Part shown: positions 30,233 to 38,900 of the stretch, piece by piece
Numbering within the stretch: the stretch's first letter is position 1
Layout: each line of letters begins with the position of its first letter
Assembly (NCBI RefSeq): GCF_900103975.1
Contig: NZ_FNIR01000001.1
Location: forward strand, 124,001-188,000
From: Klenkia soli
GTDB taxonomy: Bacteria; Actinomycetota; Actinomycetes; Mycobacteriales; Geodermatophilaceae
Length of the DNA stretch: 64,000 bases
Direction of reading: 5' to 3'
Translations under genes and position numbers: made by a program
Notes under the pieces: generated by a model
Databases searched by the model: none
Told to the model about the DNA's origin: nothing
Seen by the model: only the letters and a program-made list of their open reading frames with translations

Positions 30233-31446
30233 GCCGCGCCGTGGTCACGGGCACCCGCCCCCCGCACCGGGGCACCACGCTCCGGTTGCTGACCATCGTC
30301 ACCGAGCTGGGGCTGGCCGTCGGCATCTGCCTGGCCGGGTACTACCTCGCGGCGGGGTGGTTCAGCCGCACCGAGGCCGCGGCCACCGTGACCGTGCTGC
30401 GCTGGTTCGGCGTGGACGTCTCCTCCGCCATCCCCGGGTCGATCCTGATCTTCCGGCCCGAGGGCGACGTCCTCGAGGGCGTCGTGACGCTGTCGTGCTC
30501 GTCGCTGCTCAGCGTGGTCGGGCTGACCGCCCTGACCGCCGTCGTGCTGCGGGGGCGCCGGCTGCACGCGGTGGCCGGGCTGCTGGCGGCGGTGGTCGCC
30601 GTCGTGGTCGCCAACGGGATCCGCCTGGCCCTGTCGGCCCTGGCCGGGTACGCCTGGGGCGGACCGGCGATGACGCTGTTCCACGACTGGGTGGGCACGC
30701 TGTGGGCCCTGGTCAGCACCCTCGCCGGCTTCCTGCTGATGGTGTACCTGACCCTCCCCGCCGCCGAGCGGGCCGAGCAGGACGTCGCCGGCCGGCACAC
30801 CGCCCGCCGCCCGGAGAGCTGGGCCCGTCCGGGGCTGGGCTACCGCGCCGAGGGCGTGGCGAAGCCGGTCCGCCGCGGTCGGTTCAGCCCGACCAGCTTC
30901 CTGCACCGGCGCGTGCTCCCCCGGTGGGCGTCCCGCCGGCTGGCCGCCCACCGCGAGCAGGGCCGCATCGACTACCGGATCGGGCACCAGCCGGTCGACG
31001 AGCGGATCGCCACCGTGCGGCGGCTGGCCGACGACGGCCTGCGCGCGCACATCGCCTCCCTGGTCGCCGTCGCCACCTACGACGACGACGACCGGGTGCT
31101 CGACGCCCTCGCCGAAGCCGTCGCCGCCCGCCAGTGGGAGCCGGTGGTGAACGAGCAGGTCGCCTCGCTGCGGCTGTGGGCCCGCGGCTGGTTCCTGGCC
31201 CGCCGGCACACCGCCGCCCAGCTCGTCGAGGCCCCGGTCGTCGAGGCCGCGGCGGACAGCACGGACACCGAGACCACCGTGACGTTCGACCCGGTGGACG
31301 ACGACGCGGGGACGCCGTCCGTCCGGGCCCAGGGGGTGCGCCCTCCGGTGCCCCGGCCCGTCCCCCGCGCCCCAGCACCGCGGCCGCGGGTGGTCCGCAC
31401 CGTCCCGCACAGCTTCGCCCGCACCGACCTCGAGGACGTCCGATGA
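30229..31446 (+). CDS. Exosortase/archaeosortase family protein with C-terminal extension
   Basis: 405 residues from GTG 30229 (GTGA overlap). The first about 185 residues are membrane-embedded and hold the three invariant exosortase residues in correct order: Cys90 in TLSCSSLL, Arg132 in ANGIRLAL, His152 in FHDWVGTL. Exosortases are membrane transpeptidase-like enzymes that cut and attach proteins bearing PEP-CTERM-type tails, usually beside polysaccharide synthesis genes. Unusually, an about 220-residue soluble Arg/Pro-rich tail follows, with no domain I recognise. The subfamily cannot be assigned by eye. Candidate substrate: 34565-35152. Confidence 0.82.
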   Translation: MSRAVVTGTRPPHRGTTLRLLTIVTELGLAVGICLAGYYLAAGWFSRTEAAATVTVLRWFGVDVSSAIPGSILIFRPEGDVLEGVVTLSCSSLLSVVGLTALTAVVLRGRRLHAVAGLLAAVVAVVVANGIRLALSALAGYAWGGPAMTLFHDWVGTLWALVSTLAGFLLMVYLTLPAAERAEQDVAGRHTARRPESWARPGLGYRAEGVAKPVRRGRFSPTSFLHRRVLPRWASRRLAAHREQGRIDYRIGHQPVDERIATVRRLADDGLRAHIASLVAVATYDDDDRVLDALAEAVAARQWEPVVNEQVASLRLWARGWFLARRHTAAQLVEAPVVEAAADSTDTETTVTFDPVDDDAGTPSVRAQGVRPPVPRPVPRAPAPRPRVVRTVPHSFARTDLEDVR

Positions 31447-32603
31447 CCCTGACCCCGACCCGGCTGCCTGCGGTGCCCACCGCGCAGGACCTGCTGACCG
31501 TCGCCTCGGCCCGGGTCGACCCCGGGTCGGGCACCGTCGTCCGTCAGGTCGCCGCCCCGACCCCGCCGCCCCCGTCCCCCCGACCCCGCGGCGGCGGGGC
31601 GGCCCGTCGACCCGCGGTGCTGGTCACCGGCTCGGGCGGGCCCGCCGGGGTCGCGGTCATCCGCCGCCTGCGGGCGCTGGGCCACCGCGTCGTGGCCGTC
31701 GACGCCGACCCGTCCGCCGCCGGCGGGGCCCTGGCCGACGTCGGCGTGACGGTCCCCCGCGCCGACCACCCGTCCTTCGTCGACGCCCTGGTCGCCGCGG
31801 CCGCCGAGCACGACGCGGACGCGCTCGTGCCCACCGTGGCCGAGGAGCTGGTCGCCCTGCGGTCCGCGGCGCACTGGCTGGCCTCGGCCGGCCTGCACAC
31901 CTGGCTGCCCGACGCCGCCACCGTGGACATCTGCTGCGACAAGGACCTCTTCGCCCGGCACATGGCCGCGGCCCGGGTGCCGCACCCGGCCGCGGCCGGC
32001 AGCCCGGCCGAGCTCGCCGTCGTGCCCGGTCCGTGGGTGGTCAAGCCGCGCCGCGGTCGTGGCAGCCGCGGCGTGCAGCTGCTCGACGACGCCGCGGCCG
32101 TGCGGGCGGCGATGCTGGCCGACCCGGAGCTGGTCGCGCAGACCCGGCTGACCGGTCGGGAGTTCACCGCGGACGCCCTGGTCTCCCGGGACGGCGAGCT
32201 GCTGACAGCGGTGCCCCGCTGGCGGGAGGAGACCAAGGCCGGCATCTCGGTCAAGGGCTCGACCTTCGCCTCGGCGGAGGTCACCGCCCTCGTCGCGGCG
32301 ACGCTGGCCGCCGTCCGGCTGACCGGCCCGGCCAACGTGCAGGGCTTCGTCGCCGACGACGGCACGGTCACCGTGATGGAGGTCAACCCCCGGTTCTCCG
32401 GCGGTCTGCCGCTGACCCTGGCCGCCGGTGCCGACGTGGTGGGCACCTACCTGCAGGGCATCCGCGAGCCGCACGCCCGGTTGCCCCAGCTGTTCTTCAC
32501 GCCGGGGGTGCGCATGAGCCGCTACTTCGCCGAGACCTACTCCGGTCCCGACGGCCGGCCGGTCGGCGACCCGTGCGCGGCCCCCGCGGCGGTGCGGGCG
32601 TGA
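31443..32603 (+). CDS. ATP-grasp domain protein
   Basis: 386 residues from ATG 31443 (ATGA overlap). After a Pro-rich leader (about 1-55), a Rossmann-like pre-ATP-grasp domain begins AVLVTGSGGPAGVAVIRRLRALG, then the ATP-grasp fold with WVVKPRRGRGSRGVQ (nucleotide lysine and loop) and metal site VMEVNPRFSGGLP. It should ligate a carboxylate to an amine or thiol using ATP. CarB-like members occur in polysaccharide loci. The substrate is unknown. Confidence 0.83.
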   Translation: MTLTPTRLPAVPTAQDLLTVASARVDPGSGTVVRQVAAPTPPPPSPRPRGGGAARRPAVLVTGSGGPAGVAVIRRLRALGHRVVAVDADPSAAGGALADVGVTVPRADHPSFVDALVAAAAEHDADALVPTVAEELVALRSAAHWLASAGLHTWLPDAATVDICCDKDLFARHMAAARVPHPAAAGSPAELAVVPGPWVVKPRRGRGSRGVQLLDDAAAVRAAMLADPELVAQTRLTGREFTADALVSRDGELLTAVPRWREETKAGISVKGSTFASAEVTALVAATLAAVRLTGPANVQGFVADDGTVTVMEVNPRFSGGLPLTLAAGADVVGTYLQGIREPHARLPQLFFTPGVRMSRYFAETYSGPDGRPVGDPCAAPAAVRA

Positions 32604-33754
32604 CCGACCGGCGGTCCCGGCACGTCCTGGTGCCCTTCGGCACCCGCCCGGAGGTGGTCAAGCTCGCCCCGGTGGTGCACGCCCTGGTCGCCGGCGGGCA
32701 CACCGTCACCGTCGTGGACACCGGTCAGCACGCCGACCCCGCGATGGGCTCGGCGCTGCAGGAGGCCCTGGGTCTGCGCCCGACCCACCGGTTCGCGCTG
32801 CCCGACGGCCAGCCCGCCCGCACCGGTGCGCTGCACGCCGACGCCGCCACCGCGGTGGCCCGGTTCGCCCCCGACCTGGTGCTGGCCCTCGGCGACACCG
32901 CGACGGTGCCGGCCTACGCCCTGGCCGCCCGCGCCGCCGGGGTGCCCTTCGGCCACGTCGAGGCCGGGCTGCGCAGCTTCAACGGCCGCAGCGTCGAGGA
33001 GGTCAACCGGCGGGTCGCCGCCGCGGTGGCCCAGCTGCACTTCGCCCCCACCGCGCGGGCGGCGGCGTTCCTGGCGGGCGAGGGGATCCCCGCCGAGCGG
33101 GTGTTCGTCGTCGGCAACCCCGTCGTGGACACCCTGGTGGCCCGCGGGGTCCGCCCGGTGCCCGCGGAGCGGCGCGCCGGCGTGCTGGTGACCGCCCACC
33201 GGCCCACCAACGTCGACGACCCGGTCCGGCTGGCCCGGCTGGTGGACGTCGTCCGCGGGCTGGCCGAGCAGGTCGGGCCGGTCACCTTCCCCGTCCACCC
33301 CCGGACGGCGGCGCGCCTGGCCGCGACCGGGCTGGACGCCCGGCTGGACCACCCCGGGGTCCACCGCAGCGGGCCGCTGGCCTACGACGACCTGCTCGCC
33401 GCCCTCGCCGGGTCGGTGCTGACCGTGACCGACTCCGGCGGGATCCAGGAGGAGGCCGCCTACCTCGGGGTCCCGGTCGTCGTGCTGCGCTCGTCGACCC
33501 CGCGCTGGGAGGGCGTCGAGGCCGGGACGACGACGTTGGCCGGCCTGGCCAGCGACACCGCAGCCGCCCAGGTGCTGGCCGCCGCGGTGGAGCACACCTC
33601 GCCGGCCGGGCAGGCCCGGGCCGCCGGCCTGCCCTGCCCCTACGGCGACGGGACGGCGGGCCCGCAGGTCGCGGCGGTGCTGGCCGACCCGCGGACCGAC
33701 GAGCTGCTGGCCCTCGTCGAGCCCGACTTCACCGACGGCCACCTCCCGTGGTGA
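32600..33754 (+). CDS. UDP-N-acetylglucosamine 2-epimerase-like protein
   Basis: 384 residues from GTG 32600. WecB family hallmarks: FGTRPEVVKLAPV, VVDTGQH, ALGDTATVPAYALAA, HVEAGLRSFN, VTAHRPTN, and TDSGGIQEEAAYLGVPVVVLR. It should interconvert UDP-GlcNAc and UDP-ManNAc, or hydrolyse a related sugar nucleotide. The position between the ATP-grasp and HAD genes, with GTGA overlaps on both sides, ties it to the operon. Confidence 0.87.
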   Translation: MTDRRSRHVLVPFGTRPEVVKLAPVVHALVAGGHTVTVVDTGQHADPAMGSALQEALGLRPTHRFALPDGQPARTGALHADAATAVARFAPDLVLALGDTATVPAYALAARAAGVPFGHVEAGLRSFNGRSVEEVNRRVAAAVAQLHFAPTARAAAFLAGEGIPAERVFVVGNPVVDTLVARGVRPVPAERRAGVLVTAHRPTNVDDPVRLARLVDVVRGLAEQVGPVTFPVHPRTAARLAATGLDARLDHPGVHRSGPLAYDDLLAALAGSVLTVTDSGGIQEEAAYLGVPVVVLRSSTPRWEGVEAGTTTLAGLASDTAAAQVLAAAVEHTSPAGQARAAGLPCPYGDGTAGPQVAAVLADPRTDELLALVEPDFTDGHLPW

Positions 33755-34482
33755 CCGCCCCGCCGGCCTGGACCGGTCCGGCACCGCTGGCCGTGGTCGT
33801 CGACCTCGACGACACCCTCTACCCCCAGGCGGCCTACCTGGCCGGCGCCGCGGACGCCGTCGGCGCCGCCGCGCAGGACCGGGGCCTGGACGGCGCGGCG
33901 GTGCACGACGCCCTGGTCGCGGAGCTGGCCGCCGGCTCCGACCGGGGCGGCACGATCGACCGGGCACTGCTGACCGCCGGGGTGCCCGCGGCCGACCTGA
34001 CGCGGTACGTGCCGCCGTTGGTGGCCGCCTTCACCGGGTACGAACCGACCCGGCTCCCCCTGTACCCGGGGGTGGCCGAGGCGTTGCGCGAGCTGGCGGC
34101 CGTCGTCCCCGTGGGCTGCCTGACCGACGGCAACCCGGTGATCCAGCGGGCGAAGCTGGCCGCCACCGGGCTCGGCCCGCTGCTGCACGCCGTCGTCGTC
34201 ACCGACGACCTCGGGGGCCGGGCGGCCCGCAAGCCCCACCCCGCCGGGCTGCACGAGCTGGCCGGCCGGCTGGGGGTGCCCGGCGACCGCGTCCTGGTGA
34301 TCGGCGACCGCCCCGGCAAGGACGTCGCCGTGGCCGCCGCCGTCGGGGCCCGGGCCGTCCGCATCCGCCAGGGCGAGTACGCCGACGCCCCGGACGAGCC
34401 GACCGCGTGGGCCCGGGCGGGGTCGTTCCCCGAGGCGGCCGCGATGGCGGTCGACGTCCTCCGTAGTCACTCTTTGTGCTGA
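33751..34482 (+). CDS. HAD-superfamily hydrolase
   Basis: 243 residues from GTG 33751. Motif I VVDLDDTLYP (nucleophile Asp), motif II LTDGN, motif III region RKPHPAG (Lys) and motif IV IGDRPGKDV. A cap of helices lies between I and II. Likely a sugar-phosphate phosphatase serving the glycan pathway; substrate unknown. Confidence 0.85.
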   Translation: MTAPPAWTGPAPLAVVVDLDDTLYPQAAYLAGAADAVGAAAQDRGLDGAAVHDALVAELAAGSDRGGTIDRALLTAGVPAADLTRYVPPLVAAFTGYEPTRLPLYPGVAEALRELAAVVPVGCLTDGNPVIQRAKLAATGLGPLLHAVVVTDDLGGRAARKPHPAGLHELAGRLGVPGDRVLVIGDRPGKDVAVAAAVGARAVRIRQGEYADAPDEPTAWARAGSFPEAAAMAVDVLRSHSLC

Positions 34483-34564
34483 ACTGATCGCCGTCGGTTC
34501 ACTTTCTGGCCGTGGCCGGACGACGATCTCCTCGGGGCGGACTCACCGCCACGGGAGGAACGAC

Positions 34565-35152
34565 ATGAGCAGCAGCACGCGCGGGGCCCGCCCCCGCGCC
34601 GGTGGACGGTGGAGCGCGCGGTCCGCGCTGGTCGCCGTCCTGTCGGTGGTGGCGATGGCCCTGGCGCCCGGGTTGGCCTCCGCGGCCACGGCACCCGCGC
34701 CCGCGCCCGCGGCCGGGACGGTCAAGCCCGTGGTCAACTGCTACACCGACAACAAGGACGGCACGTACACGGCCGTCCTGGGCTACACCAACAGCGGCAG
34801 CACCACCCGCGAGATCGCGGTCGGCCCGGCCAACAAGACCGACCCGACGGCCTGGCAGTCGAAGGTGCCGACCTCGTTCAAGCCCGGCACCAACAACGGC
34901 GTCGCCTCGGTGGTGCTCACCCAGGCCCAGGCCAACGGCCAGTCGCCGGCGTCCTGGACGCTGGACGGGACGACGCTGAACGTCAGCAACGTGGGCAACG
35001 TGCCCGTGTGCACGGCGTCCCAGATGCCGATGCTGGCCAACGGCGCCGCCCTGCTGGGCGGGCTCGTCGCGGCCGCCCTCGTCGGGGTCGTCGTCATCCG
35101 TCGCCTGCAGCGGCAGGCCGGCGTGGCACCCGTGGGTGCTGTCGGTGCGTAA
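34565..35152 (+). CDS. Secreted protein with PEP-CTERM-like sorting tail, candidate exosortase substrate
   Basis: 195 residues, GGGAGGAA upstream of ATG. Residues 1-40 are a signal peptide (Arg-rich start, hydrophobic 21-34, cleavage after ASA40). The mature part (41-152) has two cysteines (59, 149) and a DGTYTAVLGYTN beta-rich motif resembling a repeat-type extracellular domain. Residues 153-184 form a tripartite tail: QMPML, a membrane helix (157-178), then RRLQRQ, followed by a short AGVAPVG tail. That is the layout recognised by exosortases, with MPML where PEP would be. An 82-bp gap precedes it. Pairing with the exosortase is inference. Confidence 0.78.
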   Translation: MSSSTRGARPRAGGRWSARSALVAVLSVVAMALAPGLASAATAPAPAPAAGTVKPVVNCYTDNKDGTYTAVLGYTNSGSTTREIAVGPANKTDPTAWQSKVPTSFKPGTNNGVASVVLTQAQANGQSPASWTLDGTTLNVSNVGNVPVCTASQMPMLANGAALLGGLVAAALVGVVVIRRLQRQAGVAPVGAVGA

Positions 35153-35846
35153 CGTCCTGGCGATCGGGGCCCACCCCGACGACGTCGAGCTCGGCTGCGG
35201 CGCCACCCTGCTGGCCCACGCCGCCGCCGGGGACACCGTCACCGTGCTGGTGCTCACCGGTGGGGAGGCCGGCCCCGGCACGGCCAACCGGTTCGACGAG
35301 CAGCGCGCCGCGGCGCACTCCCTCGGGGCGTCCCTGCGCTGGGGCGGTCTCACCGACTGCACGCTGACCCCCGACGCCGCCACCGTGCGGCTGATCGAGG
35401 GCGTGATCGAGGAGACCCAGGCCGACCTGGTCTACGTGCACGCCGCCGACGACAGCCACCAGGACCACCGGGCGGCCGCGGCAGCGGCCCGCTCGGCCGG
35501 TCGCCGGCTGTCCCGGGTGCTGCACTACCAGAGCCCCTCGACGCTGACCTTCCACCCGACGGTCTTCGTCGACGTGACCGCCTTCATCACCGGCAAGCTG
35601 GCCGCGCTCAAGGAGCACGCCTCGCAGGTGGAGCTGTCGGCCATGGTCGAGCCCGACGCCGTCGAGGCGACGGCCCGCTACTGGGGGTCGCAGGCACGGA
35701 TCGGCTACGCCGAGCCCTTCGAGCCCACCCGCATGGTCTTCGACCTGGCCCCGATCAGCTCGATGCCGACCCGGACCCGGACCACGGCCGCCGTCGACGG
35801 CGAACGCCGGGCCCGTCCCCGGACCCCGGCGACCGTCCGGGTCTGA
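35145..35846 (+). CDS. PIG-L family N-acetylhexosamine deacetylase
   Basis: About 233 residues; GTG 35145 gives MRNVLAIGAHPDD, GTG 35136 is the alternative. Zinc-site motifs AIGAHPDDVELGCG and DDSHQDHRAA are intact. Relatives deacetylate GlcNAc on lipids, inositol (MshB) or cell-surface sugars. Last gene of the operon; its start overlaps the sorted-protein gene. In this setting it could trim amino-sugar units of the exported glycan. Confidence 0.87.
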   Translation: MRNVLAIGAHPDDVELGCGATLLAHAAAGDTVTVLVLTGGEAGPGTANRFDEQRAAAHSLGASLRWGGLTDCTLTPDAATVRLIEGVIEETQADLVYVHAADDSHQDHRAAAAAARSAGRRLSRVLHYQSPSTLTFHPTVFVDVTAFITGKLAALKEHASQVELSAMVEPDAVEATARYWGSQARIGYAEPFEPTRMVFDLAPISSMPTRTRTTAAVDGERRARPRTPATVRV

Positions 35847-35867
35847 CCGGGGGGACCCGCACGGACC

Positions 35868-35902
35868 GGGGCCACCTCGCGGTCACCCCGCGAGGTGGCC
35901 CC
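35868..35902. terminator. Bidirectional terminator between exosortase operon and ABC transporter
   Basis: GGGGCCACCTCGCGG (35868-35882) and CCGCGAGGTGGCCCC (35888-35902) are a perfect 15-bp stem with a 5-nt loop, placed between two convergent genes and overlapping the end of the ABC gene. No T tract. Confidence 0.75.
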
Positions 35903-38900
35903 AGTCGGCGGCGAGGTCCACCCACGGGCCGCCGGCGACGACCCGGCCGCCGTCGAGCACGACCACCTGGTCGGCCAGCGCGAGGGCCGCCCGCTTGGAG
36001 CTGGCCCCCACCACCGTGGCGCCGCGCTCGCGCAGGGCGGCCCACAGCTCGAGCTCGGTGCGGGCGTCCAGCGCGGAGGAGACGTCGTCGGCCAGCACCA
36101 GCTCGGCGCCGGTGGCCAGGGCCCGGGCCAGCGCCAGCCGCTGCACCTGGCCCCCCGACAGCCGGACCCCGCGGTGGCCGACCAGCGCGCCCACACCCCC
36201 GGCGTCGGCGACGTCGGTGCCCATGCGCGCGGTGTCCAGGGCGTCGCCCACGGTGCGGCGGTGGGAGAGCGCGACGTTCTCGCCGATGCTGCCCGACAGG
36301 ACCCGCGGCACCTGCGCCACGTAGGCCACCTGGCCGGGGCGCAGGAACAGCTGGGGGTCGGCCACGTCGGTGTCGTTCCAGCGGATCGACCCCTCGTGGT
36401 CGACCAACCCGGCCAGGGCGCCGAGCAGGCTGGACTTGCCCGCGCCGACCCGGCCCACGAGCAGCGTCAGCGACCCGGCCGGCACGTCGAGGTCGACGTC
36501 GGCCACGCCCACGGTGCCGTCGTCGTGCACGGCGGTCACCCCCCGCAGCCGCAGCCGGTGCAGCGGCACCCGGTCCGGGTCGACCGGGGAGGGTGCGCTG
36601 CCGTCGACGAGGTCCACCCCGGCGGGCAGCGCCACCAGGTCCGAGCGGCCGGCCAGGGTGGTGGCCTCGCGCAGCCAGACCCCGGCGATGGGTCGCTCGA
36701 CCACGGCGAGCCCGGCGGTGATGCCGTACCAGCCGAAACCGGCCACCGCGGTGCTGACGGTCAGGGCCGTGGCGAGGTCCCAGGCGCCGGCCAGGAACAG
36801 CACCCAGCAGGCCACGATCGCGGTCTGCACCAGCACCACGGGTCCGCCCTCGAGCAGGGTGCGGATGCGGGTCTCGTGCACGGTGGCGCCGACCCGGCGG
36901 GCGTCGACGGCCTCCAGGTGGCGCTGGACGGTTCCGGTGGCGGCGGCCAGCTTGACGGTGCGCACCGCCTCGAGGGACGAGGCGAGCTGGCGCCCGAAGA
37001 CCGCGCGCAGGTCACCGGCCGCCCGACCGGCACGGCCGGCGGCCGGCGCGCCGAGCGCGGCGACGACGACCGAGCCGACGATGACCCCACCGGCCACGAG
37101 CCCGGCCACGGGTTGCCCGGTCACCAGCACGGTGATGGCGGTCGCGGCGGCCCCGAAGGACACGTCGATCCAGCGGTCGGCCAGGTTGAGCATGCGGTCG
37201 GAGTCCAGCGCGCGGGCGGTGACCTCGCCGGGCGGGGTACGGGCCAGCCGGTGCTGCTCGGTCTGCCCGCGCAGCACGGCCAACCGCAGCCGCAGGGTCA
37301 CCGCCGTCCACCAGAGCGGGAAGTACCGGAAGGCGATCCCGACGAAGACGGTCGAGACCAGCAGCGACCCCGCCAGCAGCGCAGCCCGGACCGTGGGGGT
37401 CTCCCCCGCCTCGAGGCCGGCCACCAGCCCGCCCCACAGCGCACCGGTCAGGATGCCGTAGGTGCCGGTGACCGAGGCGAACCAGAACGCCACGCAGGCG
37501 GTCACGCCCCAGGCGGGGTGGGCGAAGATCGCGCGGACCACCGACCGGGCCAGCCGGACCCGCGGCGGGTCCGGCTGCGGTCGCGAGGGCCGTCGGGCGG
37601 CCTGGGCCGACGGCCCGGTGCGCTCCGGCTCCTCGGTGCGGGGGGCCGGCGCGGGCTCGGGCTCGGGCTCGGCCAGGGCGGTCGCGTCGAGGGCGCCACC
37701 GGCGCCCGCGGCGACGAGCAGGTCGCGGAAGGGGCCCAGCGTGGTGGCCAGCTCGGTGCGTGGGCCCTGCTGCACGATGCGCCCGCCGGACAGGACCGCC
37801 ACGGAGTCGCACCAGCGGGTGGTGCCCAGCCGGTGCGCGACGACCACGCCGGTGCGCCCGTGCAGCAGCCGGCGGGCCGCGCGGGTGACCAGCTGCTCGG
37901 TGACCGGGTCCATGCGTGCGGTGGCCTCGTCGAGGACGACGACCTGCACGTCGCGGACCAGCAGCCGGGCGAAGGCGACCAGCTGCTCCTGCCCGGCCGA
38001 CAGAGTCACCCCGCGCGGGCCCAGCTGGGTCTCCAGGCCCTCGGGCAGGGAGGCCACCCACCCGGTGAGACCGAGCTCGGCGACGGCGGCCTCGACCCGC
38101 TCGCGGGGGACGTCGGCGAACAGGGTCAGGTTCTCGGCCAGGGTGGCGGCCAGCAGCTCGGTGCGCTGGGTGACCACCCCGACGCCGGCCCGCAGCTCCT
38201 GCAGGTCGATCGCGGTGACGTCCTGGCCGCCCACGGAGACCGTGCCCGGGGGCGGGTCGACCGCCCGGGACAGCAGCTTGGCCAGCGTGGACTTGCCCGC
38301 GCCGCTGCGCCCGACGAGCGCGCAGGTGGTGCCGGCCGGGACCGCCCACCCCTCGACCAGCAGGTGGAAGGGCTCGGCGTGGCCGTCGGTGCGGTAGGTG
38401 AAGTCCAGGTCGCGCACCTCGACCGCGCCGCCGGTGGTGGGCATCGGGGCACCGCCCCGGGGCTCGGGCGCGGCGGCCACGAGTGCCCGGATGCGGGCCA
38501 GCGCGCCGAGCCCCTCGTGCATCTCGGGCAAGTGGTGGTTCACCTCGTCGAGCCGGCCGACGAACGTGGTGACCAGCAGCCAGAGGGTGACCAGGGTGCC
38601 GACGTCCAGGGTGCCGCCGCCGACCAGCGCGATCGCGGTGACCGCGAGGGCGGCGAGCAGCCCGTGCAGCACCAGGCCGCTGCGGATCGCGACCCGCGCG
38701 GCCACCGCCGAGGTGCGGCCGTTGCGGCGCAGGATCTCCGCGGAGCGCGCGGCGAACTGGGCCACCACGTAGGGCTGGCCCAGCGAGGTGCGGACGTCGT
38801 CCCGCCCGGCCACGGCCTCCTCCAGCTGGGCGGCGCCGTCGGACCACGCCTCCTCCTCCAGCGTCTTGGACCGGGACAGCTGCGGCGTCAGCCCGCGGAC

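Noticed and set aside
34565-35152. LPXTG sortase substrate
   Set aside because: No LPXTG-like motif before the C-terminal helix and no class A-F sortase in the window; the tail fits an exosortase signal better.
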